Source: Caldilineaceae bacterium
Lineage (GTDB): Bacteria; Chloroflexota; Anaerolineae; Caldilineales; Caldilineaceae
Direction: 5' to 3'
Assembly (NCBI GenBank): GCA_028819675.1
Contig: JAPPKT010000560.1
Span: forward strand, 1 to 7,514
Length of the DNA: 7,514 nt
Part shown: piece after piece, positions 1 to 5,721 of the stretch
Layout: every line of letters begins with the position of its first letter
Numbering within the stretch: position 1 is the stretch's first letter
Position numbers and translations under genes: made by a program
The notes under the pieces: generated by a model
The model's database searches: none
The model's input: only the letters and a program-made list of their open reading frames with translations
Told to the model about the DNA's origin: nothing

Positions 1-2
1 AT

Positions 3-326
3 GTAGGCACCAAACTCTATGTCATCGTCGGGTTCACTGCCCTGCTGATTCTGCTTCCCCTTGCCCTCACCTCCTCCAAAGGGTGGATGCGCCGCCTCGG
101 CAAGTGGTGGAAGAAACTCCACCAGTGGGTCTATGTCGCCGGCGTCCTGGCAGTGTTTCACTACGTCTGGGTCGTGAAGGCCGACTACCGTGAACCGGCC
201 GCCTGGGGAGTTTTGCTCGGCATCTTCCTGCTCGTGCGCATTCCCGTCGTCCGCAAGCGCATCGCCAGGTGGCGCTCCAGACTGCGCGGCCCGGCCGCCC
301 CCAGAGCGAGACGCTCTCCGGCCTGA
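3..326 (+). CDS. msrQ: MsrQ-like haem-binding membrane subunit, C-terminal part (5' end outside window)
   Basis: The last 107 residues of a membrane protein are visible; the start lies before the window. Three hydrophobic segments can be seen, at about residues 5-22, 41-58 and 67-82 of the visible part, ending in a strongly basic tail. Two histidines, in KKLHQW (residue 40) and VFHYVW (residue 53), sit around the middle helix as expected for haem ligands of the ferric-reductase-like transmembrane family. The pattern LPLALTSSKGW-MRRLGKWWKKLHQWVY matches what I know of MsrQ (formerly YedZ). MsrQ passes electrons from the inner membrane to the periplasmic molybdenum enzyme MsrP, which repairs oxidised methionines. 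The partner msrP would be expected just upstream, outside the window, so it cannot be confirmed. Another ferric-reductase-like membrane protein is the main alternative. The gene ends in TGA and faces a strong terminator hairpin. Confidence 0.82.
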   Translation, partial: VGTKLYVIVGFTALLILLPLALTSSKGWMRRLGKWWKKLHQWVYVAGVLAVFHYVWVVKADYREPAAWGVLLGIFLLVRIPVVRKRIARWRSRLRGPAAPRARRSPA

Positions 327-372
327 TGCCGCCGCGACAAAAATACCAATTGACCGCCCAAACGGCGGCTTT
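327..372. other. Second small hairpin in the convergent gap
   Basis: CCGCC at 354-358 pairs with GGCGG at 364-368 around a 5-base loop. On the minus strand this is followed, after about ten bases, by five T (343-339). It could be a weak terminator for the small minus-strand gene ending at 419, but the distance from stem to T run makes it poor. GCCGCC at 328-333 could compete for the same arm. Confidence 0.3.
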
Positions 373-377
373 CAACA

Positions 378-435
378 GGGGGTGTTCCTGTAAGTCCGCA
401 AAGGACCGGAACATCCCCTTATTCTCTTGTTTCTT
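378..435 (+). terminator. Intrinsic terminator downstream of msrQ
   Basis: Bases 378-388 pair with 408-418 over 11 bp with a single G-U wobble. Inside this, 394-397 pairs with 403-406 around the loop GCAAA. The hairpin is followed on the plus strand by a T-rich run from 419 to 435 (11 T in 17 bases), as expected for a Rho-independent terminator of msrQ. The hairpin directly abuts the stop codon (419-421) of the convergent small gene, so it may also affect the 3' end of that transcript, though the minus side lacks an immediate T run. Confidence 0.7.
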
Positions 436-727
436 GGGCGCACAGGGGACAAAACTGAGGGTCTTCTAACTCGATCAGATGCTCGCTGCATACCGAGAAA
501 GTGACTTCTACACGTTCAGAGAGGAAGCGCTTCTTGACCTCGGCTTCGAGCACCAGTGAACGGCAGTTGCTCGTCAGCAGAAAGGTCGGCACAGGACACC
601 GATTGCACAGCTTGCGATGCCACCGACGCTCGTTACGCGGGCTCTCTTCGAGCAAACGACATGTCTCCCGCTCGCTGCCGCGATGATAGTCCCCATAAAA
701 ATACCGACAGTTAACCGGCTGTGGCAT
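419..727 (-). CDS. Small eight-cysteine protein of unknown function (putative metal-binding)
   Basis: This 102-residue protein has no signal peptide or membrane segment. It has eight cysteines (7, 23, 41, 44, 55, 80, 93, 96) and several histidines (15, 37, 83). They fall into two groups with the same order, each starting with Asn-Cys: NC-x15-C-x17-CxxC (residues 6-44) and NC-x24-C-x12-CxxC (residues 54-96). Each group could hold one zinc ion or take part in an Fe-S site; that is inference. The N-terminus, CRYFYGDYHRG, and the CNRCPVP motif resemble, from memory, a small conserved family in Chloroflexota with no assigned role. The ATG at 727 has only a weak ribosome site (GGTAG, about 6-7 bases upstream). 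The gene stands alone: the terminator of the previous minus-strand gene lies upstream at 799-830, and msrQ converges from the other side. Confidence 0.7.
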   Translation of the reverse strand: MPQPVNCRYFYGDYHRGSERETCRLLEESPRNERRWHRKLCNRCPVPTFLLTSNCRSLVLEAEVKKRFLSERVEVTFSVCSEHLIELEDPQFCPLCAQETRE

Positions 728-798
728 CGAGTTCTACCGGGTTAAGCCGCCCTCCCCTCACACTCTGCAACGCCGGCAGAAGTCGCGAGAAAGGGTCG

Positions 799-830
799 AA
801 AAAAACAGAACCGCCGACACTGATCGGCGG
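799..830 (-). terminator. Intrinsic terminator of the 408-codon gene
   Basis: A perfect 7-bp stem, CCGCCGA (811-817) with TCGGCGG (824-830), has a 6-base loop. Read on the minus strand it is followed by TTCTG and then a run of T (805-799). It lies about 40 bases past the stop codon of the 869-2095 gene and is a typical Rho-independent terminator for it. Confidence 0.85.
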
Positions 831-868
831 CCCTTTCATCTGGCTTTCCATCTGACGCACAATTGCGC

Positions 869-2095
869 CTAGTTGTTCCAAAACGGGACATCACCGTGGT
901 CGTCCTGGTCCCAGTCTCCGCCCAAAAGATAATCAGGATCGATAAATAGCCGGTCCGCCAGTTCGTTCTTGCGCCTCTCCTGTTCCGGCATCAGAAATCC
1001 AAACTCGTGTTCCAGGCTGACCAGCATCTCAAGTTCCGCCTCCAGTAAGTGGAACTCCGTATGGTTGAGAGGCGTAATGTCCGGAGCGTACTCCTTGAGT
1101 TCGCTCAAGTATGCCTGATACGCTTCACACGAATCCTCTTCAGACTCCGACGCCCAGAGTTCCCCTCGCCCCCATTCCAATGAAGGCAGTTCCGGATGTC
1201 CACTCCCATGGAAGAACTGATCAAGTCCTGTGCCGTCCCAGTTCTCAATCAAGAATCCATTTCGATTCTTGGGCGGCTTTTCTGCCTTGGGTGGCGTCTC
1301 GCCGCCGCTGCCGTTCTGACCGTTGGTCGTATATCCGGCGTCTTCAGTCAGCCGCAAACTGCTAAACTTGTGTAACACGAAGTGCATGTCGTCCGGCGGT
1401 ATCTCATCACTATACACGCTCTGACCGATCAGGGCGCCGGCCAGCTCCCACACCGGCATCGCAGCACGCGTCTTTCTGTCCCTGCCCACTATCTGCTCCG
1501 CTGCACGCGATAGTACGGCGTTGCGTTTCCGAATCAGGTCTTCCTGCCGGGACTCTTTCGGCTGCAGACGCATCCCATATTCGCCGCTAACCGCATCCTT
1601 CACCTGAATTAGCAGATCGTCCTCGCTTGTCCCCCCGGCCTGATCAGTCCACTCTACAAACGCTTGGCCTAGACGTAACGCCCAGGTGCCTCGCTCAATC
1701 TCCGCGTGCACCTGCACAGTCGGTCCCCCCATCAGTTCGACTGAAATCAACCGCGTATCGGGCCGGTGCGCCTGAAAAAACTGGGGGAAGAAGACAGCGT
1801 GTTCCAGTTCGTCCAGCAGCAGCGTTCCCTTTCGAATCTCCCCGCGTGTCAGGGGATGTCGAAAATGCTGACCCCGCAGCAAACAGGAGAGCCACCCGAA
1901 GCGCCCGGACCCGACAGGGATCGCCTGATACAGCTTGCCGATCGCCTGATACACTGCGCTGCGGGCACCGCTCCCGACCGGTCGCTTTTTTGCTATGCGG
2001 GAAACCAGAGTATCGATGCTGAGGGGGGTTGGGGAGTTGCTCAGAACCTCGGCAACACAGATGAAATAGCTGGGATATTCCCTATCTTTCGCCAT
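869..2095 (-). CDS. Hypothetical protein with winged-helix-like N-terminus and acidic C-terminal tail
   Basis: This 408-residue soluble protein is not one I can name. Residues about 7-80 look like a winged-helix domain, with helices around ICVAEVLSN, SIDTLVSRIAKK and ARSAVYQAIGKLYQ, then a basic, aromatic wing-like strand GRFGWLSCLL. The arrangement resembles the HARE-HTH domain (as in the RNA polymerase delta subunit), but this is by eye only. Residues about 86-250 form a second, mixed domain. Residues about 256-280 are a Gly/Pro/Lys/Asn-rich linker. From about 300 onward the chain is very acidic, with a helical EAELEMLVSLEHEF stretch and an Asp-rich end. Basic N-terminus plus acidic C-terminus is seen in transcription-associated proteins, so a regulatory role is possible but unproven. 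The ATG at 2095 is well supported by AGGAGG 8 bases upstream and a sigma-70-like promoter. The gene is monocistronic with its own terminator. Confidence 0.85.
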   Translation of the reverse strand: MAKDREYPSYFICVAEVLSNSPTPLSIDTLVSRIAKKRPVGSGARSAVYQAIGKLYQAIPVGSGRFGWLSCLLRGQHFRHPLTRGEIRKGTLLLDELEHAVFFPQFFQAHRPDTRLISVELMGGPTVQVHAEIERGTWALRLGQAFVEWTDQAGGTSEDDLLIQVKDAVSGEYGMRLQPKESRQEDLIRKRNAVLSRAAEQIVGRDRKTRAAMPVWELAGALIGQSVYSDEIPPDDMHFVLHKFSSLRLTEDAGYTTNGQNGSGGETPPKAEKPPKNRNGFLIENWDGTGLDQFFHGSGHPELPSLEWGRGELWASESEEDSCEAYQAYLSELKEYAPDITPLNHTEFHLLEAELEMLVSLEHEFGFLMPEQERRKNELADRLFIDPDYLLGGDWDQDDHGDVPFWNN

Positions 2096-2103
2096 TCAAT
2101 TTG

Positions 2104-2109
2104 CCTCCT
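2104..2109 (-). promoter_or_regulatory. Ribosome binding site of the 408-codon gene
   Basis: AGGAGG on the minus strand lies 8 bases before the ATG at 2095. It is a full anti-Shine-Dalgarno match and fixes the start. Confidence 0.85.
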
Positions 2110-2116
2110 GGGAGCA

Positions 2117-2145
2117 ATTATCCCATACGAGACCCCTATTGTCCA
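2117..2145 (-). promoter_or_regulatory. Sigma-70-like promoter of the 408-codon gene
   Basis: On the minus strand TGGACA (2145-2140, 5 of 6 to TTGACA) and GATAAT (2122-2117, 5 of 6 to TATAAT) are separated by exactly 17 bases. Transcription would start near 2110, giving a very short leader that begins at the AGGAGG site. The first base of the ribosome site could therefore be close to the 5' end of the mRNA. Confidence 0.65.
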
Positions 2146-2155
2146 CCACAGACCC

Positions 2156-2185
2156 CGGCGCCTGCAAAAAAGTCTCGGCGTCTGC
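2156..2185. repeat. Two 10-bp direct repeats 20 bp apart upstream of the promoter
   Basis: CGGCGCCTGC (2156-2165) and CGGCGTCTGC (2176-2185) differ at one base and are 20 bp apart, two turns of the helix. They lie just upstream of the -35 element (2145-2140) of the 408-codon gene, where an activator might bind. They also overlap the possible terminator of the thiolase/DUF35 operon, so the similarity could have another cause. Confidence 0.35.
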
Positions 2186-2195
2186 GAAGTCGCCA
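2166..2195 (-). terminator. Possible weak terminator after the DUF35 gene
   Basis: On the minus strand GGCG and CGCC form a 4-bp stem around a 10-base loop, with GAGAC and then six T (2171-2166) following. The stem is short and five bases separate it from the T run, so this is a weak candidate. It is the only one in the gap after the DUF35 gene. Confidence 0.3.
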
Positions 2196-2248
2196 AATGT
2201 TATTGCATTCGCATTGGGCGTCGCCGAACTGCCCCGTCGTGGCGCGCC

Positions 2249-2650
2249 TTAGTCAGCCGCAAAAGCAGGCCGGAATTTGTAGCCGTAGATGATTTCTCCG
2301 CTGTCGCCCTCCTCCCGCAGCTTTCGCGTCACCATCTCCACCGGCATGCCAATCTCAACTTCCTCATCAGAGATATCGGTCAACTGCGCCGTCACCATCG
2401 GCCCTTCCTCAAGTTTGACCAGCGCTACCGTGTACGGTCGCTGCGCCAGAAAACCATCCGGCACATTAAACATCTTCGTATAGCTGTAAACCTCGCCCCG
2501 GCCGCTCATCGTGTGCAATGGGCCCGCTGCCTCACTGCAATGAGGGCAGACATCGCGCGGGGGAAAGATCGCCTGATGACAGTCAGGACAGACTTCGCCC
2601 TGAAGATTGTATCGCTGCTGCCTTGTTCGCCAAAGGCCGGCAATGCTCAT
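2249..2650 (-). CDS. DUF35 zinc-ribbon / OB-fold protein, thiolase partner
   Basis: This 133-residue protein has the standard DUF35 layout. An N-terminal helix (SIAGLWRTRQQRYNL) is followed by a rubredoxin-like zinc ribbon with CPDC (21-24) and CPHC (35-38) around the conserved IFPPRDVCP, then an OB-fold from about 52 to 130 (GEVYSYTKM, PYTVALVKLEEGPMVTAQL, IGMPVEMV). Family members bind SCP2-type thiolases. In archaea the protein bridges acetoacetyl-CoA thiolase and HMG-CoA synthase so that the intermediate is channelled toward mevalonate; other members serve in side-chain thiolase or hydratase complexes. Here it lies 155 bases downstream of the thiolase gene on the same strand, which supports a stable pair. 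The ATG at 2650 follows GAGGA at a short spacing of 4 bases. I see no separate promoter in the gap, so co-transcription is likely. The zinc ribbon is intact, with all four cysteines present. Confidence 0.9.
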   Translation of the reverse strand: MSIAGLWRTRQQRYNLQGEVCPDCHQAIFPPRDVCPHCSEAAGPLHTMSGRGEVYSYTKMFNVPDGFLAQRPYTVALVKLEEGPMVTAQLTDISDEEVEIGMPVEMVTRKLREEGDSGEIIYGYKFRPAFAAD

Positions 2651-2805
2651 AGCATCCTCGCTGACTGGATCCGATCAATGTCGCTTCTGAACTACGATCT
2701 TACGTCTATCGACCTATCAAACTCTACCGACCGGAGGCCCGTTAACAGCGCTGATAGCTTCTGACAGCCGTTTTCCCACTGAATCTCCCGTCGCAGACCG
2801 CTCGC

Positions 2806-3969
2806 TCACCCGCCCAGAATATGGGTGACGATCGTCGCGCCGCTGCCGCCGATATTCTGTGTCATACCAACCATTGCATTCCTTATCTGGCCCTCGCCAG
2901 CCTCGCCCCGCAACTGCTGCACGGCCTCCACAATCTGGTACATTCCCGTTGCCCCAACCGGATGACCCCGGCTCTTCAGTCCACCCAAAGTGCTGATTGG
3001 AATCCTCCCATCAGGACCAATCGCATCGTCAGCGGCCAGATGCCAACCCTCGCCCCGCCTCGAATATCCCGTCGCCTCCAGGCTGAGCGCGCTCATGATT
3101 GTGAACGCATCGTGAAGTTCAAAGAAACTGACGTCCGCCGGCGTCACCCCGCTCTGCATGTACGCCTTCTGGCTGCTGACATAGGCCGCCTCGAGAAAGA
3201 GCGGGTCTCTGCGATCATGGAGGGCGATCGTGTCGTTGGCGCTGGCGCTGGCCAGAATCTGCACCGCGCCGGGATGGTGGCCGGTAACATATGTCCCTGC
3301 CTGCTCCGCCGCCACCAGTACCGCCGCAGCCGCCCCATCGCAGACCGGACTGCTGTCCATGATATTGATCGGTGTCGCAATCATCGGCGCATTCAGATAC
3401 GCCTCCAGCGAAATCGGCTTCTGAAACATGGCATTCGCGTTCTTCGCGCCATTTCGATGCGCATTGATGCTGAAGCCTGCAAATGCATCCATCGGTACGT
3501 CGAACTCGTACATATACCGCTGCATGATCAGCGCGTTCAGCCCCACAAACGAGACGCCATGCGCCGCTTCATACTCGGCGTCCGCCGCTGTCGCCAGGCC
3601 GGCCGTCGTGCTCTCTCCCGTCGTGTCTGTCATCTTCTCCACGCCGCAAACGACGACGACATCGTGCATGCCGCTGGCAACCGCCATATGACCGATGCGT
3701 AGCGCCGACGCGCCGCTCGCGCAGGCCGATTCGATCTTCGCCGCCTCGACGTTGCGCAGCCCACAGAAGTCTGCAACCAGGGTCGCCAGGTGCTCCTGGC
3801 TCAATAGGCTGCCGCTTAGCATGTTGCCGACGAACAGCGCGTCCACCTGTTCCGTGCCAGCCTCCTCCAACGCCGCTGCAATCGCATGATAGGCGATATG
3901 GCGGACCGACAGATCCCAGTGTTCGCCCACAGATATCTGACCGATTCCAACTATCGACACATTGCGCAT
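2806..3969 (-). CDS. SCP2-type thiolase / acetyl-CoA acetyltransferase
   Basis: From the ATG at 3969 this is 387 residues, the usual thiolase length. The expected active-site parts are present: the nucleophilic cysteine in SACASG (residue 83), HDAF (His286) and GHPVGATG (His336). The C-terminal Cys-x-Gly of classical biosynthetic thiolases is replaced by TQNIGGSGA, as in the SCP2/archaeal class that pairs with DUF35 proteins. The likely reaction is condensation of two acetyl-CoA to acetoacetyl-CoA, or cleavage of a longer 3-ketoacyl-CoA; sequence alone does not decide. It is the first gene of a pair with the DUF35 gene. The frame stays open to an ATG at 4077, adding 36 residues unlike the family's normal N-terminus (which begins close to RNVSIVGIGQ). 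I prefer 3969 by homology, although neither start has a clear ribosome site and a candidate promoter lies just before 4077. Confidence 0.9.
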   Translation of the reverse strand: MRNVSIVGIGQISVGEHWDLSVRHIAYHAIAAALEEAGTEQVDALFVGNMLSGSLLSQEHLATLVADFCGLRNVEAAKIESACASGASALRIGHMAVASGMHDVVVVCGVEKMTDTTGESTTAGLATAADAEYEAAHGVSFVGLNALIMQRYMYEFDVPMDAFAGFSINAHRNGAKNANAMFQKPISLEAYLNAPMIATPINIMDSSPVCDGAAAAVLVAAEQAGTYVTGHHPGAVQILASASANDTIALHDRRDPLFLEAAYVSSQKAYMQSGVTPADVSFFELHDAFTIMSALSLEATGYSRRGEGWHLAADDAIGPDGRIPISTLGGLKSRGHPVGATGMYQIVEAVQQLRGEAGEGQIRNAMVGMTQNIGGSGATIVTHILGG

Positions 3970-4098
3970 AGTCGTTATCCCGGCAATGCCTTCAAAGATC
4001 CACACACAGTGTAAAGGGTCCTCTGAAAAGCGCTTCTCTTCCAGCAACCACTGGATCGTCCGCGCACCTGCTATCATGACCCAATCGAGGTACCATTA

Positions 4099-4127
4099 GC
4101 TATCGGTCCGGACTTCTGCCCTGTCAA
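4099..4127 (-). promoter_or_regulatory. Candidate promoter of the thiolase/DUF35 operon
   Basis: A perfect TTGACA (4127-4122) on the minus strand is followed after 17 bases by GATAGC (4104-4099), a poor -10 (3 of 6), with GCTAAT slightly further on. The -35 is the only consensus hexamer I found in this gap. Transcription from here would give a leader of about 120 bases to the ATG at 3969, or about 12 bases to the one at 4077. Confidence 0.35.
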
Positions 4128-4380
4128 AACCTATCGCGCCAACCACCACGCGCCCTCTCCCTGTTCCAATTTCGGCGCACGATCAGGCTTACCGCCCAAG
4201 GTACGGTAGCCGACGGGCCGCGCGCTGCGCCAAACAAACTGCGCACTTACGCGATTCGTAAGAACTTGAACTGTTAGATTGGAATGAGGGTATTGTAGTT
4301 CCGCCGTCTACAGACCACCGTGTGCCGAGACCTGTATAGCGCGGCTGTAAACAAGCCGGTCAACTAAATGCCGCCCCGCA
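4128..4380. other. Gene-free region between two minus-strand operons
   Basis: No convincing reading frame, RNA gene or repeat is visible here. It begins at the candidate thiolase promoter and ends at the stop of the lipoprotein gene. A small stem (CGGCT 4342-4346 with AGCCG 4354-4358) lies just past that stop but lacks a T run, so I see no intrinsic terminator for the folC operon. Confidence 0.5.
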
Positions 4381-5718
4381 TCACCCCTGTTGCTCCACGC
4401 CTACAATCCGCCACTCGTCCGTCGTCCTGTTGCTCAAATCCGATGGGACGTGTTCCAGCGTAAACGCAAAGAGTTTGCTCTCCAGCCCGCTGCCCGCTTG
4501 ATAGATGAGCGATGCCCAGACCTGCGTCGTAATCCTTTGAGAGGTGTCTGCCTGACCGGCAAAAGTAGGGATCGTTGCCATATATTGCAGCGCGTCTACC
4601 CAAACGAACCCTTCCAACGCCCGCGGGACAGTTTGACGTGCTTCCTCGATCAGGAGCTGCGCATTGCGGTCAGGCCGCAGCAGATAGGCTAACACAACCG
4701 CTTCAGGGTAAAACGGCGACTGGGGTATGCCGTAACAGAAGATCAGTTTACGCGGACCCTCCTCATAGTAGATGGCCGCACGAAATGCACCTGGGCTCGT
4801 AAAGTTCGGGTCCAGACGCCGCTCAAAGCGGGACTCCTTGCAGAGTAGGCTGCGGTCATACTGGGGATAGCGGGCGCGTACAGTCCGCATCGGCGAACCG
4901 TTCGCCGCGCCGTCCCACTCCTCAACCTGCAGACCGCCAGGCGCCGAAATCTGTGTGCTGCCGTATCCCTCGCTGATCGTGCTCCACCAGAAGATGCTGA
5001 TATAGGTCGGGCCGCCAATGGGGCTGTTGCCGCCGTACACGATCAACTCGTCGTGAGCGGGCAGTTCACTCGGCGCCTCGCCTACCGCCTGTCCGCTGAC
5101 AGATGCCGGCATCTGCTCCGCCAGCACCTCAAAGTACCTGTTCTCAGTCTCCCTCGGATCCTCTCGCCTGACCACGCTCCACTCAGGGCGCCCCGTCTGC
5201 CGTGGCGGCGCCACAAATCCAAAACCGGCACCTTGCCAGTAATTGGGCAGCAGCGCATACGGCTGAAGCCAGGGCGCCGGCGGCCTTGAACTATCATCCG
5301 ACTCCTCCGGCATGCCGATCGGTGTCTGCGAGTCGTAAATCACCGCGCCGATCGGCCCGTCTATGCCTTCGCCATCGGCAGTCGTACTGGCGTCGTAACG
5401 GTAGAAGAGAAGATACTCCTCCTCAGCGTCAGCGTCGATGTTGATCGACTCCCACGTTGAGACGGCCTTCCACTCCTCCGGCAGTATCATCCCCAAGTCG
5501 ATGTTCAGCTCGGGGCTCGGCTCCGGTGGCTCGCACGCACTCAGAAGGATCAACATGCACAGCATGCAAAACCCACCTGCCCGCGCCTTCAACTTCCAGC
5601 GTGAACGAAGGCCGTCCCTCTGCCTCCCGGTGCCGCGCAGAACCTGGGAGCGAAGGTCAGGAATGCCCCCTCCTCCCGAAAACAGCCTGAATGAAGGCAG
5701 TGAGTTCTTGGAGTTCAT
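4381..5718 (-). CDS. Predicted lipoprotein of unknown function (start uncertain)
   Basis: The frame holds 445 codons. A hydrophobic stretch, GGFCMLCMLILLSAC, ends in a lipobox (LSAC, Cys62), preceded by basic KLKAR, so the product is probably exported and lipid-anchored. The mature part starts with a Pro/Glu-rich linker and continues as an apparently all-beta, Gly/Pro/Trp-rich chain without a known motif. One segment, NIDADAEEEYLLFYRYD (about 92-108), is reminiscent of Asp-rich calcium-loop or propeller repeats. No catalytic pattern is recognised. The ATG at 5718 lies 3 bases after the folC stop, so the genes are probably translationally coupled. However it has no ribosome site and puts about 45 residues before the signal core. 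A TTG at 5592 would give a normal 19-residue signal peptide, and AGGAGG (5674-5669) lies 4 bases before an in-frame ATT at 5664. The true start is undecided. Confidence 0.75.
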   Translation of the reverse strand: MNSKNSLPSFRLFSGGGGIPDLRSQVLRGTGRQRDGLRSRWKLKARAGGFCMLCMLILLSACEPPEPSPELNIDLGMILPEEWKAVSTWESINIDADAEEEYLLFYRYDASTTADGEGIDGPIGAVIYDSQTPIGMPEESDDSSRPPAPWLQPYALLPNYWQGAGFGFVAPPRQTGRPEWSVVRREDPRETENRYFEVLAEQMPASVSGQAVGEAPSELPAHDELIVYGGNSPIGGPTYISIFWWSTISEGYGSTQISAPGGLQVEEWDGAANGSPMRTVRARYPQYDRSLLCKESRFERRLDPNFTSPGAFRAAIYYEEGPRKLIFCYGIPQSPFYPEAVVLAYLLRPDRNAQLLIEEARQTVPRALEGFVWVDALQYMATIPTFAGQADTSQRITTQVWASLIYQAGSGLESKLFAFTLEHVPSDLSNRTTDEWRIVGVEQQG

Positions 5719-5721
5719 CGG

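Noticed and set aside
311..315. FolC DCAHN motif (residue positions from the GTG at 7116) as an active-site loss
   Set aside because: The second position of this motif varies among FolC proteins (Gly, Val and others), and the flanking Asp, His and Asn are kept.
67..414. Minus-strand open frame opposite msrQ
   Set aside because: It runs over the terminator hairpin and msrQ, is extremely Arg/Trp-rich and has no recognisable domain.
743..770. Promoter for the eight-cysteine gene (TTGCAG with CTTAAC at 18 bp)
   Set aside because: The -10 matches at only 3 of 6 positions, too weak to list as a feature.
1766..2764. Long plus-strand open frame (332 codons)
   Set aside because: It runs antisense through parts of the 408-codon gene and the DUF35 gene and across the intergenic promoter. 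Its protein is Arg/His/Pro-rich with no motif, and the minus-strand genes have recognised families or clear start signals.
2821..3702. Long plus-strand open frame (293 codons) opposite the thiolase
   Set aside because: It is entirely antisense to a clear thiolase with intact active-site motifs. The Arg/His-rich composition is typical of a shadow frame.
3970..4077. 36-codon extension of the thiolase as part of the protein
   Set aside because: The added residues do not resemble the family N-terminus and there is no ribosome site at 4077. I kept 3969 but recorded the doubt as a finding.
4342..4358. Stem-loop after the lipoprotein stop as a terminator
   Set aside because: The stem is only 5 bp and no T run follows on the minus strand.
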